Of a DNA stretch of 64,000 nt, positions 20,730 to 31,961 are shown one piece after another. Below the pieces are notes generated by a model. That model did not search any database and was not told the origin of the DNA. It saw only the letters and a list, made by a program, of their open reading frames with translations. The first letter of the stretch is position 1. The number at the start of each line of letters is the position of its first letter. The stretch is from Diploptera punctata. Its lineage: Eukaryota > Arthropoda > Insecta > Blattodea > Blaberidae. Made by a program: the position numbers and the translations under genes. Location of the stretch: the NCBI GenBank assembly GCA_030220185.1, contig JASPKZ010007297.1, positions 496,001-560,000 on the forward strand, given 5' to 3'.

Positions 20730-21085
20730 TACAGTAAAAACTCCTTATTTGCATTTTCATTATTTGCGGGTTAAAAAATTGTGACATAGTTCCTGTATTC
20801 GCAGCTAAAAATTTCTTTATTTGCGGATCCAGTCGGTATGTTAGAAGGACTAGTATCTTTTATTAATGCATCGGCAACTTTTTTTACTGCAGACACGTGC
20901 CATGGTGGCTTTTACAAAGAGAGATTCAAACCAAATGGACAAATAAATATCAAAGTAAAAGAAACATTATTGTCACTAAGCCTAAAGTTCGTTAATATTT
21001 AATTTTAGGAAGTTATATTTTGAGGTTATTTTAATTATATTATTTTTGGTCTGGACATCTTACCTCAATATTAATGTTGATTTGT

Positions 21086-21130
21086 TCTTGGACATGTTTC
21101 AAAACAATTCTCTGTTTTATCTTCAGCTTT
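21086..21130 (-). ncRNA. Family H hammerhead-like motif, left arm
   Basis: Minus: CTGAAGA (21120-21126), stem II AAAACA/TGTTTT, GAAAC (21096-21100), AT loop, GTC (21091-21093). The core is complete, but stem I is not evident beyond one G-C pair. Confidence 0.5.
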
Positions 21131-21146
21131 CCCAGACTGGTTTTAT

Positions 21147-23090
21147 TTATGTTGCATTATGTTGCACCACCTGGATGTCGATGTCAGCTCCATCCTGTGG
21201 TTGGCCAAAGAACCTCCAAACAAGGTCACCCTCCATCGGAATATCAAAATTCATAACTCTGTTTCTGTTCTTCTGAATATAAATTTTTTCCCAAATAGTC
21301 AGCTCGTTTGTATTTTCTAACTGTTTTAAAAATTTAGTGTCTGAATTAATATTATGTTTTTCAGACCAAACATGAGCAGCAACTGCAGATTTTTCAATTT
21401 CTCCATTTTTAATATTTCTTATGTGTTCTTTGGTTCTAATTTTTAGGTTTCTTTTTGTTTTCCCTATATATATCTTTTCACAACCCATGCATTCAATTTG
21501 ATATATTCCTGACTTTTTATTTTTTATCAGTTTTTTCATTTTTGTTGGTTTTTATTAGTTTATTTAAACTGTAGTTATTTTTTGGTGCTAATTTAATATT
21601 AAACTTCTCAAATATATTTTGAAATTTATTATGTACCCAGGGGTGATATGTGAATTTCCTATATTTTTTCATAGGTGGTTCTTCTTTTTCAAGATTACTT
21701 CTGTTTATCATTTTTTGTTTTTTATACTTTTTCTATCCTTTTATGTACCATTTTTTCATCAAACCCATTTTCTCTTGCTACTTTGATTATTTTTTTTTTT
21801 CTCATGTTTGAAATTTCGTCTTCTTTCTTCGTTTAAGAAGGTAAGTTTACCAAATCTATGAGTTAAAACTATTAAATGCTGCTAATTTATGTCCAATTGG
21901 ATTTAACCCTGTTTGATTTTTTATAAAATTTTCCGTATGAGTTTCTTTTCTATGAATCCTGAATTCAATTTTCTTTTTCTTCGTTTCTGACCAATTTAAG
22001 ATCCAAAAAAGGTATTTGTTATTGTCTTCTATTTCTTTGGTGAATTTAATGTTTGTACTGTAAATTTAATAGTTTTAGGGAATCTTCTACATGTTTTTCT
22101 TTAACAATACAAATTATATCATCAACATATCTACTCCAAAATTTAAACATTGTGGGATGTGCTTTAGTGATTTTACATTCAAAATCGCTCATAAATAAAT
22201 TTGCCAGGAAGGGTGATAATGGGTTTCCCATTGAGAGCCCTGATTTTGTCTATAGAAACTCCCATTGAATGTAAAAAACATTTGATCAATGCATAACGCA
22301 GTTAATTTCAAATAATCTTCTTTGATCTCTCTGTCTATGTTGTTTTTTCTTAACCAATTGTTCAATATCTCCAAAGTTTTTGTTTCGGTACATTTGTGAA
22401 TAGTGAAACTACATCAAACGAAACCAACCTATCTGTGGGTTCAATTTCCACTTTTTCTAATTTGTTAACTAATTCCAATGAATTTTCAATCTGCAGACTT
22501 TCAAATTATTAATTCTTTTAAATTGATTATTCAGCCATTTCGAAATTTTGTAGGTTGGTGATCCAATATTGTTAATTATTGGCCTCATTTTGTTTCCCGG
22601 TTTGTGAATTTTTGGAAGTCCATGTATATTGGGTTTCTTGGGTTGCTTACTTTTAATTGAAATTTTTCTTTCTTGGATAGAATTTTAACATTTTTAAACA
22701 GTTTTCCACTTTTTTTATGGTTTTTGGTAGGGGGTCATTCTTAATTTTTTCATACTCTTTTCTTTCAAAAGTTCTTCCATTCTATTTTGATAATCTTCTT
22801 TGTCCAGAATTATAATTTGGTTACCCTTATCTGATTTTGTATATACAACATTTTTGTTATTTATTTCTTTGAGTGTTTTTAAATTCTCCTTACAAACTGG
22901 GTTTTTATTTGTATTCTTTATTTTATTCAAAATTTCTTCACATTTTTTCTGATGATTATTTTTTCTTCTGTAACTAACCCTTCTATTGAATTTTCAATGT
23001 CCACTATGTATTCTTCTATTCTATTGGAATAATCTATTGCTGTTTTTAGACCGTTTTCTAACAATTTTGTCTCTTTTAGGTTAAAGGCAA
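21147..23090 (-). pseudogene. PLE reverse transcriptase-endonuclease, left arm
   Basis: Broken reading on the minus strand, N to C: SNRIEEYIVDIENSIEG near 22980-23050, KSDKGNQIIILDKEDYQNRM (RT1 region) near 22800, FDVVSLFTNVP-type RT3 near 22410, SQWETHYHPSWQIYL / MGNPLSPFLANLFM (frame shifted) near 22200, the catalytic YVDD in SRYVDDIICIVK near 22120, then [20 protein letters not shown] (GIY-YIG), [19 protein letters not shown] and the end near 21150. Several single-base frameshifts. Confidence 0.88.
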
Positions 23091-23149
23091 CCTTTAACCT
23101 AAAAGAGACAAAATTGTTAGAAAACGGTCTAAAAACAGCAATAGATTAT

Positions 23150-25015
23150 TCCAATAGAATAGAAGAATACATAGTGGACATTGAAAATTCAATAGAAGGG
23201 TTAGTTACAGAAGAAAAATAATCATCAGAAAAAAATGTGAAGAAATTTTGAATAAAAAAGAATACAAATAAAAACCCAGTTTGTAAGGAGAATTTAAAAA
23301 CACTCAAAGAAATAAATAACAAAAATGTTGTATATACAAAATCAGATAAGGGTAACCAAATTATAATTCTGGACAAAGAAGATTATCAAAATAGAATGGA
23401 AGAACTTTTGAAAGAAAAAGAGTATGAAAAATTAAGAATGACCCCCTACCAAAAACCATAAAAAAAGTGGAAAACTGTTTTAAAAATGTTAAAATTCTAT
23501 CCAAGAAAGAAAAATTTCAATTAAAGTAAGCAACCCAAGAAACCCTAATATACATGGACTTCCAAAATTCACAAACCGGGAAACAAAATGAGGCCAATAA
23601 TTAACAATATTGGATCACCAACCTACAAAATTTCGAAATGGCTGAATAATCAATTTAAAAGAATTAATAATTTTGAAAGTCTGCAGATTGAAAATTCATT
23701 GGAATTAGTTAACAAAAATTAGAAAAAGTGGAAATTGAACCCACAGATAGGTTGGTTTCGTTTGATGTAGTTTCACTATTCACAAATGTACCGAAACAAA
23801 AAACTTTGGAGATATTGAACAATTGGTTAAGAAAAAACAACATAGACAGAGAGATCAAAGAAGATTATTTGAAATTAACTGCGTTATGCATTGATCAAAT
23901 GTTTTTTACATTCAATGGGAGTTTCTATAGACAAAAATCAGGGCTCTCAATGGGAAACCCATTATCACCCTTCCTGGCAAATTTATTTATGAGCGATTTT
24001 GAATGTAAAATCACTAAAGCACATCCCACAATGTTTAAATTTTGGAGTAGATATGTTGATGATATAATTTGTATTGTTAAAGAAAAACATGTAGAAGATT
24101 CCCTAAAACTATTAAATTACAGAGTACAAACATTAAATTCACCAAAGAAATAGAAGACAATAAACAAATACCTTTTTTGGATCTTAAATGGTCAGAAACG
24201 AAGAAAAAGAAAAATTGAATTCAGGATTCATAGAAAAGAAACTCATACGGAAATTTTATAAAATCAACAGGGTTCAATCCAATTGGACATAAATTAGCAG
24301 CATTTAATAGTTTAACTCATAGATTGGTAAACTTACCCTTAAACGAAGAAGATTTCAAACATGAGAAAAAACACATAATCAAAGTAGCAAGAGAAAATGG
24401 GTTTGATGAAAAAATGGTACATAAAAGGATAGAAAAGTATAAAAACAAAAAATGATAAACAGAAGTAATCTTGAAAAAGAAGAACCACCTATGAAAAAAT
24501 ATAGGAAATTCACATATCACCCCTGGGTACATAATAAATTTCAAAATATATTTGAGAAGTTTAATATTAAATTAGCACCAAAAAATAACTACAGTTTAAA
24601 TAACTAATAAAAACCAACAAAAATGAAAAAACTGATAAAAATAAAAAGTCAGGAATATATCAAATTGAATGCATGGTTGTGTGAAAAGATATATATAGGG
24701 AAAACAAAAAGAAACCTAAAAATTAGAACCAAAGAACACATAAGAAATATTAAAAATGGAGAAATTGAAAAATCTGCAGTTGCTGCTCATGTTTGGTCTG
24801 AAAAACATAATATTAATTCAGACACTAAATTATTAAAACAGTTAGAAAATACAAACGAGCTGACTATTTGGGAAAAAATTTATATTCAGAAGAACAGAAA
24901 CAGAGTTATGAATTTTGATATTCCGATGGAGGGTGACCTTGTTTGGAGGTTCTTTGGCCAACCACAGGATGGAGCTGACATCGACATCCAGGTGGTGCAA
25001 CATAATGCAACATAA
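23150..25015 (+). pseudogene. PLE reverse transcriptase-endonuclease, right arm
   Basis: Mirror copy. FDVVSLFTNVPKQKTLEILN, LSMGNPLSPFLANLFMSDFE and SRYVDDIICIVKEK are intact in one ORF (23728-24153). The GIY-YIG ORF (24623-25015) has a frame error over the GIY half (QEYIKLNAWLCEKIYIGK), while the left arm keeps GIYQIE. Each arm is broken at different sites. Confidence 0.9.
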
Positions 25016-25031
25016 ATAAAACCAGTCTGGG

Positions 25032-25076
25032 AAAGCTGAAGATAAAACAGAGAATTGTTTTGAAACATGTCCAAGA
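25032..25076 (+). ncRNA. Family H hammerhead-like motif, right arm
   Basis: CTGAAGA (25036-25042), stem II AAAACA/TGTTTT, GAAAC (25062-25066), AT loop, GTC (25069-25071). All core boxes are present; stem I is weak. Confidence 0.5.
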
Positions 25077-25299
25077 ACAAATCAACATTAATATTGAGGT
25101 AAGATGTCCAGACCAAAAATAATATAATCTAAAGTTCGTTGTTAAATGCTACTGCCGCTGTATTTCATGTGATGCTATGTCCATTGATAAATGCCCCCTC
25201 GCCACGATCGGTGTTTTATTGTTTCAACTTGTCATTTGTTGCAATAATTTTGATTAAATAACATGTTTCTCTTCTGCTTTGTTCCCAATTTATAATGTC

Positions 25300-25610
25300 A
25301 AGTAAAAGGAAAGAAAAATTAGTTCCAAAACGGGGAAAAAAGTAGTGTTCCCGCTTAAAGTAAAAATAGAAATGCTTGACTGTTTATGTGTTGGCGTGTC
25401 GTTTGCATCCATATCACACTGTTTCAGTGTTAATGAATCAAGTGTACGATTCATGAAGAAATCCAAAGACAAAGTAAGGAATTCTATCGCTGAACTCACA
25501 GATGAATACCAATCTGAATTGAAAGTCCTTTTAAAAGCGGGAAAAAGGACAATAATAATTAATAGAAATTGTTCAAGATCTCTCATTAAATTGACTTTAT
25601 TTCAATAATT
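25300..25610 (+). pseudogene. Tigger-type HTH transposase fragment
   Basis: Starts SSKRKEKLVPK. After a frame break, LKVKIEMLDCLCVGVSFASI, then FMKKSKDKVRNSIAE, the psq/CENP-B-like helix-turn-helix of Tigger and jerky proteins. Truncated before the DDE domain. Confidence 0.8.
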
Positions 25611-25740
25611 TGAATTTTATTTTGGAACCTTGGAACATAGTCCCTATATACCCATACAAAGTACCATTCCATATCCACGGTTCTGTATTTGCGGCTTATT
25701 TACGGAACATATCCCCCTCGAATAAGGATCTTTTACTGTA

Positions 25741-27009
25741 TTATATTTCCATTGAAATCAGAGTACAGGTGCCATGATTTTCAATTGAGTATGGATAGAG
25801 AACACTTTTTAGAGAAATTAAAGTATCTGTTCATCACACTGAAAATCATGGGACTGAGAAAATAATCTGATCAATACATCAGGTGTCTTTGGAGTGAGAG
25901 AAAATGCCAGAATTCATAAATCAGACACCAGCAATTGCTATAAACTATAGAAAACTCTAGTTCATGTACTCTTCGGGACCCAGCTCTGTGTGTCTGAAAG
26001 GAATTTGCTGTCTCAGCTGTTAGTACTATGAGAAGCATAAAAGTGTACCTCCTCCCACTCCCCACACTTCTCCCCGCAAAACACACAGAGCTTGGTCTCG
26101 AGCTGTAACTGTAAATAACAACAATTAAAAAATATTACATAAATTTTATACCCACTGGATATGTATAGTAAACTTGTAAGTCTAAATACATTTAGTGATT
26201 TACAACCAATTTTTAGTCTATTAAAAGGTGTGTGATACTCATTACAATGTCTGGTATTAAAATTATGAATATTCTTATTCAGGCCAAAATTGTGATGATT
26301 AAATAGTCTTTACGTGAGTCAGTAAAATTAAAGTTCACAATATTTTTGTGATGTGATGGACATACAAAGAATTTGAGCTATTGTATTTTCCCATTACCCA
26401 TTAGGTTTGTGAACTCCTTTTAGGATCAAGTTTATATAAGAATCTCCTACAATCAACATTTCTCTTTCCATTTTTTTTTTTTTCATCTTTAGCTATGCCA
26501 ATGATAATATGTCTACCTTCAGACTAGTTCCTCTGGTTCAATAGGATAGAAATTTTAATTACAAAATTTTCAGTCTTAGTACTAGGAAAGGATCCAATTT
26601 TTTTTCAATTACAGCTTTACTTTTTTTTTTATTTAAATTATATATCTATTTTTTTTGTGTTATGGTAATTATTATTATATCCGTAGTTTATAATTTGTAA
26701 TCACTAATTTGTGTACCAAATATCCGGATTAAATTCCAAATCTCTCATAGTAATGTTCAGAAGGCATATGAAACTGTCAATTTAATAGCAATTCATTCTA
26801 AGGAATGATATATTAATCCTGATAGCCTTCATGATACTTATTGATAAGTGTGGACTAAGTGTCAACACCAGGTTTCACCACCTTTCTTCTCTTCATCATC
26901 ATCTTCCCTCATAAATTAATTTACACAAATATTTAAACTTACAAAATCACCAACTGCCAATTCAACACTTAGATGGAATTAATAATGATACATAGCTTAT
27001 CAAAACTAT
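25741..27009. other. Intergenic, nothing recognised
   Basis: No coding, RNA or clear repeat structure seen. Short poly-T runs near 26470 and 26620. Confidence 0.4.
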
Positions 27010-27115
27010 AGTCTTCAAGATAAAAACTTAAAAATATGTACCTTTTGGTAGGTGCAGTTATCCTCAACTATGTTAAAATATTATATTTAAAAGTTATTTG
27101 GAGGCCTTTCTGAAG

Positions 27116-28682
27116 TTAACATCCATCATCAGCAGAATGAGCGTCTGCTGCTAGTTGTTTATGACAATGTAGACTCAAAGTGTCTGTAGCAGCAACCGAC
27201 TTGTTTTTGACGAACTTGTATAATAGGTTGTAAGACTGGGGTGCGTTCTCATTAAGAAGTAAGGTGTTGTTTATTTCTTTTATAATTTCAAGATCTTCAA
27301 ATATATTTATCTTTGCTGGAATGTTTTCTCTGTGAATTATTGTAAAAATGTTTTCTCTTGTGTTAATTTGGTGACCAGCATTAATGATATGTTCGGCATA
27401 GCTTGATTTACCACCCACGTACATGAAATCTTTGAGGTGTTCTTTATATCTTGTATTAAAGTTTCTGCTTGTCCTGCCTATATAAAATTTATTACAATCT
27501 TTATATGTTAGTTTATATACTCCCTTATTGTTAAATTTGCTGTGTTCTTCTATGCCATTGTATATTATGTTATTTAATTTGTTTTTGGTTTTATAAGCTA
27601 TGTTAATGTTTTTATTTATTTTTTTCAAAGTTCTAGTTAGTTTCGTCGTTTCGTTTCCTGTGTATGTTAATGTTACCCATGTTTTATTATTAACAAATTC
27701 TCTTTTCAAGTGTTGTTATATTATTTGTCTTTTTTTTTGTTTCTTTATAAGCTTAACAATGATTTGTTTAATAAATTAATGAGTCATTTTAACATCTTAC
27801 CTCATATTTCATGTTTTATCAAACACGGTAACTATAGTTTTCAAATGATCCGGTAGTCATAATGGCGGTTGAAAATGAATGACAAGATCATTTGAAAACT
27901 ATAGTTACCGTGTTTGATAAAACATGAAATATGAGGTAAGATGTTAAAATGACTCATTAATTTATTAATTAAGAACCTCATAATGTGTTTCCCAATTTTA
28001 ACTTTGAATGATTTGTTTATTGAAACTGTTGCTTTTTGCCATGCTTTTGATATATTGTAATTCTTTGTTATAATTTGTTTTGTTTAAGGGTAATTTTAAC
28101 ATTCTGTTAATTAAACTATTAAATGTGCTGATTTTATGTTGGTATGGGTGTCTAGATTTGTTATTAATGGTGATCATATTATTTGTAGATTTGCAGAAAA
28201 TACTTATTTGAAATTACTTCTTTTCTATGTTTTTCATTATGGTAAGGTATAGATAGTTTATTTTGTTATTAAGTTCTATCTCCTCCATAAATTCTATTTC
28301 ATTATGCATATTGTTTAGTTCTAGCGAGTTTTTCTTTTCTGTTCTCACTTTCATAAATAATCATGGCGTCATCCACATATCTTGCAATTAATTTTATATT
28401 GAGATTATTTATTAATTTTTCATAGTGTTTATTTTCCAAATATTGTAAAAATATTTCAGCCATTATACCTGATGTGGGAGATCCCATTGGGATTCTATCT
28501 TCTTGTTCATATATTTGGTCATTAAATTGGAAATAATTTTGCTTCATTATGATACTTGTGACCGTGTATAGTTGATTTATGTATTCTGTGTTTAAATTAC
28601 TGTTTTCTAGTTTATATTTTATTATGTTTAAAGTTTCATTTATTGGAATGTTAGTGTATATGTTCTTTATGTCAAAAGACAT
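27116..28682 (-). pseudogene. Family O PLE protein, left arm
   Basis: From 28682: MSFDIKNIYTNIPINETLNI (RT3), then IPMGSPTSGIMAEIFLQYLE and ARYVDDAMIIYES with the catalytic YVDD. After the family C insertion, the GIY-YIG ORF (27116-27709) has GVYKLTYKDCNKFYIGRTSR, RYKEHLKDF and YAEHIINAGH. The RT N-terminus is missing. Confidence 0.87.
27771..28006. mobile_element. Family C PLE palindrome within family O
   Basis: TSD AATGATTTGTTTA (27758-27770, 28007-28019). The uninterrupted mirror arm near 29998 confirms the empty site. Arms AATGAGTCATTTTAACATC...TATAGTTTTCAAATGATC and inverse, centre near 27870. Right extended tail AAGAACCTCATAATGTG. Confidence 0.85.
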
Positions 28683-29011
28683 TTTCGTATTCTTGTTTAT
28701 TTCTATACTTGTGAGCTTATCTGCTAATTCATATGTATTTTTTGTTGTTTATTGATCTTCTAATTTTACCAATACACAATAAAAAATACATATGAATTAG
28801 CAGATAAGCTCATAAGTATAGAAATAAACAAGAATACGAAAATGGCATCATTTGACATAAAGAACCTATACATTAACATTTCAATAAATTAAACTTAAAC
28901 ATAATAAAATATATATTTAATTAATGTTGGGAAGTAAACATTATGAGGTATAATCATTAAAATTCATCGGAGAACATATTGTTTAAACAACTCACCTCAT
29001 AGGATTCATGC

Positions 29012-29061
29012 TTCCATGATATCGCAATTTCAAACATAGTCATGTTCATCGTCAGCCATAA
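29012..29061 (-). ncRNA. Family L hammerhead ribozyme candidate
   Basis: Minus: stem I TATGG/TCATGG, CTGACGA (29049-29055), stem II GAACAT/ATGTTT, GAAA (29028-29031), TTGCGAT stem III, ATA triplet. Complete core; stem III is slightly weakened by one base. Confidence 0.65.
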
Positions 29062-29192
29062 CTCCGACTGACGAAATTCTTCGGCCGTCAACTATTCTAT
29101 TGTCGCCATCTTCAGTGCTGCCATCTAATTGAAGCACACTGAAGATGGCAACAATAGAATAGTTGACGGCCGAAGAATTTCGTCAGTCGGAG

Positions 29193-29241
29193 TTATGGCT
29201 GATGATGAACATGACTATGTTTGAAATCGCGATATCATGGA
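29193..29241 (+). ncRNA. Family L hammerhead ribozyme candidate, consensus core
   Basis: Stem I TTATGG (29193-29198) with TCATGG (29235-29240), CTGATGA (29199-29205), stem II GAACAT/ATGTTT around GACT, GAAA (29223-29226), two-base-pair stem III AT/AT closed by CGCG, ATA triplet with predicted cleavage after 29234. Very short stem III is typical of PLE-associated type I hammerheads. Confidence 0.75.
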
Positions 29242-29612
29242 AGCATGAATCCTATGAGGTGAGTTGTTTAAACAATATGTTCTCCGATGAATTTTAATAA
29301 TAAAATATAAACTAGAAAACAGTAATTTAAACTCAGAATACATAAATCAACTATACATGGTCACAAATACCATAAAGAAACAAAATTATTTCCAAATATA
29401 TGATCAAGAAGATGGAATCCCAATGGGATCTCCCACATCAGGTATAATGGCTAAAATATTTTTACAAGATTTAGAAAATAAACATTATGAAAACTTAATA
29501 AATAATTTCAATATAAAGCTAATTACAAAATATGTGGATGACATCATGATTATGAGAACGAAAAGAAAAGGAAATCTTGCTAGAACTAAACAATATGCAT
29601 AATAAAATAGAA

Positions 29613-29712
29613 TTTAACGAAGATCACTGGGCCGTCCTATGAAACGCTGGAGGGAAAATTTTCTATAGGATCGTAACAGGCCTTGGCCTAATACTTGGAA
29701 GGAAGAAGAAGA
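29613..29712 (+). mobile_element. Minimal LINE 3' end insertion
   Basis: About 100 bp (CCGTCCTATGAAACGCTGG..., GGCCTTGGCCTAATACTTGG) ending in (GAA)n, flanked by AATAGAATTTA near 29602-29612 and 29713-29730. The mirror arm near 28285 shows the unoccupied site. Confidence 0.75.
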
Positions 29713-30516
29713 AAGAAGAAATAGAATTTACGGAGGAGATAGAATTTAATAACAAGATAAACTATCTAGATCTTATCATAATGAAAAACATAGAAAATAA
29801 GAAACTTGAAATGAGAAAATAAGTATTTTCTGCAAATCTACAATTGATATGCCCCATTAATAACAAATCTAGACACCCATACCAACATAAAATCAGCACA
29901 TTTAATACTTTAATTAACAGAATGTTAAAATTGCTCTTTAACAAAACAAATTATAACAAAGAATTACAATATATCAAAAGCATGGCAAGAAGCAACGGTT
30001 TCAATAAACAAATCATTGATAAGCTTATAAAGAAACAAAAGAAATTACATAAATAATATAATAAAACTTGAAAGAGAATCTGTTAATAATAAAACATGGG
30101 TAACATTAACATACACAGAAATGAAACCACGAAACTAGCTAGAACTTTGAAAAAAATAAATAAAAACATTAACATAGCTTATAAAACAGAAAACAAATTA
30201 AACAATATAATTTACAATGGCATGGAAGAAAACAGCAAATTTAACAATAAGGGAGTCTATAAACTAACATGTAAAGATTGTAATAAATTTTATATAGGCA
30301 GGACAAGCAGAAACTTTAATACAAGGTATAAGGAACACCTCAAAGATTTCATACACGGGTGGTAAATCAAGCTATGCCAGACATATCATTAATGCCGGTC
30401 ACCAAATGAACACAAGAGAAAACGTTCTCACGATAATTCACAGAGAAAACATTCCAGCAAAGATAAATATATTTGAAGACCTTGAAATCATAAAAGAAAT
30501 AAACAACATCTTACTT

Positions 30517-30727
30517 AAGAATCAAATGAATCGTGAATTCATCTTATCTCATACATCTATATTTTCATACTTTCAGTCATGAAAACAGCTGACGATGGGA
30601 ATGATTTTTTTTCCGATACTGCAGTTCTGTGTTAAAAAAATAGATGTATGAGGTAAGAAGAATTCACGATTCATTTGATTCTTATTAAGAAAACCTCATA
30701 ATGTAAAAATTCCCAAATTTGTTATAT
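30517..30727. mobile_element. Family A PLE palindrome within family O
   Basis: TSD CAACATCTTACTT / CAACACCTTACTT (30504-30516, 30728-30740), empty site in the mirror arm near 27255. Right extended tail AAGAAAACCTCATAATGT. One complete family A hammerhead-like motif on the right, with the left arm cut shorter. Confidence 0.83.
30584..30632 (+). ncRNA. Family A hammerhead-like motif
   Basis: Stem I ACAG/CTGT, CTGACGA (30589-30595), a T-rich stem II region, GATAC (30615-30619), TGCA loop, GTT. GATA variant as in other family A copies. Confidence 0.45.
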
Positions 30728-31045
30728 CAACACCTTACTTCTTACTACTTGTACGACATCCCATCGTACAACCCATTATACAAGCTCGTCAAAAAAAGTC
30801 AGTTACTGCTATAGACACTTTGAGTCTACATCGTCATAAACAACAACAACTAGTAGCAGACGCTCATCCTGCTGATGATGAAAGTTAACTTCCGAAAGGC
30901 CTCCAGATAACACATAAATATAATATTTTAACATATTGAGGACGATAGCACCTACCGAAAGGTACATATTTAAAGTTTTTATGATATGACTATCCACCTC
31001 AATGGAATTTGATATGAATTTTATTAGTTTTGAGTCTTCAAGAAA

Positions 31046-31668
31046 TCTACAATTATTATGAGAAGAGTCATAAAAATCCATTTATCAATTAATTTAAACC
31101 TAAACTTATCTTAACCACATTTTTATATACAATCCAGATATTGTTTGATCTTAAGTAATGTATGCTTAAATTGTATTTATATAAAAAATGGAACAAATTA
31201 TGGACATCCTTATAGTGATTGTTGTTAGTAAGAAATTTACACACAATATATATATTATTCTAGAGTTGTGCTCTTAGTGCAATAAGTGCATGAGTTACTA
31301 ACAGCAAGTGACTTTTTCCTTTTCTCCTGGCAGTTAAATTACCTTGTACAATTGTTGAATTTACATAAGCATCTTCAGCAAACTGGGGATCCATGAAAAA
31401 AAAAACTGTCTTCAGGTATTATCAGTAGTAATTTTTAAATTATAACTAAGTGTTGGGCATTTATAACTTCAAAACATAATACTGACAAATACAACCTTTT
31501 TCGTTTAAATAACTTCATTTTGAATATTATAATAATTAATTTATATTTTTTATTAGTATTCATTTGTAGGTGTAATGTTTGATATGTAAATTATTTTTTG
31601 TTTACCAAATTTATTCTCTTTTGTCTAAAAATCACAAAATTAAGGTAATATTATTCTCTTATTAAAAC
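31046..31668. other. Intergenic, nothing recognised
   Basis: AT-rich; no repeat or coding signal seen. Confidence 0.4.
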
Positions 31669-31680
31669 TTGTTATTGAAA

Positions 31681-31872
31681 TTATATTATTTTTGGTCTAG
31701 ACATCTTACCTCAATATTAATGTTGACTCTGAGTCTGGGAAAGCTGAAGATAAAACAGAATTGTTTTGAAACATGTTCAAGAACAAATCAACATTAATAT
31801 TGAGGTAAGATGTCTAGACCAAAAATAATATAATTAAAATAACCTCAAAATATAACTTCCTAAAATTAAATA
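31681..31872. mobile_element. Family H mini-palindrome
   Basis: TSD TTGTTATTGAAA (31669-31680, 31873-31884). Left arm ends at TTATATTATTTTTGGTCTAG; the right arm mirrors it and carries the extension AAAATAACCTCAAAATATAA. Strongly asymmetric: the left arm keeps only about 50 bases, the right arm keeps the hammerhead-like motif at 31740-31786. Confidence 0.85.
31740..31786 (+). ncRNA. Family H hammerhead-like motif
   Basis: CTGAAGA (31744-31750), stem II AAAACA/TGTTTT, GAAAC (31768-31772), AT loop, GTT (31775-31777). Stem I is weak. Confidence 0.45.
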
Positions 31873-31961
31873 TTGTTATTGAAAGTTTGCTTTTCATTGC
31901 TAAATAAACTTTTTAAAGCAACAGGATATATCATAATCCACTTTCTAACAAAACTGTTTCT

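Larger units (their letters stand above)
20994..25128. mobile_element. 4.1-kb family H PLE head-to-head palindrome
   Basis: TSD CTAAAGTTCGTT (20982-20993, 25129-25140). Arms of about 2.05 kb (21036-23090 minus, 23095-25128 plus) are close to identical inverted copies meeting at AGGTTAAAGGCAACCTTTAA (23078-23099). Each arm encodes the PLE reverse transcriptase and GIY-YIG endonuclease with small frameshifts, and a hammerhead-like motif near the outer end. Left extended tail TTTAGGAAGTTATATTTTGA. Confidence 0.92.
20732..25738 (+). mobile_element. Tigger/pogo-like DNA transposon carrying a PLE palindrome
   Basis: TA duplications at 20730-20731 and 25739-25740. Terminal repeats CAGTAAAAACTCCTTATTTG and CAGTAAAAGATCCTTATTCG. 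Without the 4.1-kb PLE the element is about 0.9 kb: a 5' UTR, a CENP-B-type HTH ORF and a 3' end. The DDE domain is deleted. Confidence 0.88.
28914..29296. mobile_element. Family L PLE palindrome within family O
   Basis: TSD ATAATAAAATATA (28901-28913, 29297-29309), confirmed by the intact mirror sequence near 28612. Left extended tail GGGAAGTAAACATTATGAGG. Two hammerhead motifs, centre near 29132. Confidence 0.88.
28800..30480 (+). pseudogene. Family O PLE protein, right arm
   Basis: Mirror of the left arm, more decayed. IPMGSPTSGIMAKIFLQDLE and TKYVDDIMI (29357-29602), then GVYKLTCKDCNKFYIGRTSR (30096-30365). Split by families L and A and a LINE end. Confidence 0.83.
27021..31034. mobile_element. 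4-kb family O PLE palindrome with four later insertions
   Basis: Probable TSD AGTCTTCAAGA (27010-27020, 31035-31045). Arms run about 27025-28760 (minus) and 28775-30975 (plus), centred near 28765. Each arm encodes PLE RT and GIY-YIG pieces. The left arm hosts family C (27771-28006); the right arm hosts family L (28914-29296), a LINE end (29613-29712) and family A (30517-30727). The right end carries the extension (CCACCTCAATGGAATTTGAT). Confidence 0.88.

Noticed and set aside
21086..25076. Family H motifs as certainly active hammerheads
   Set aside because: The core boxes are present, but the sequences flanking the core (AAG and CAAG) do not form a stem I, so they are listed only as hammerhead-like.
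27030..27060. TTGAGGA...GAAAGG-type string at family O ends (also 30945-30975, 43465) as hammerheads
   Set aside because: TGAGGA and GAAA boxes can be found, but stems II and III do not form in a consistent way between copies.
9371..30365. The GIY-YIG ORFs as host homing endonucleases or DNA repair genes
   Set aside because: They occur as mirrored copies inside TSD-bounded elements together with PLE-type reverse transcriptase, so they are PLE fragments.
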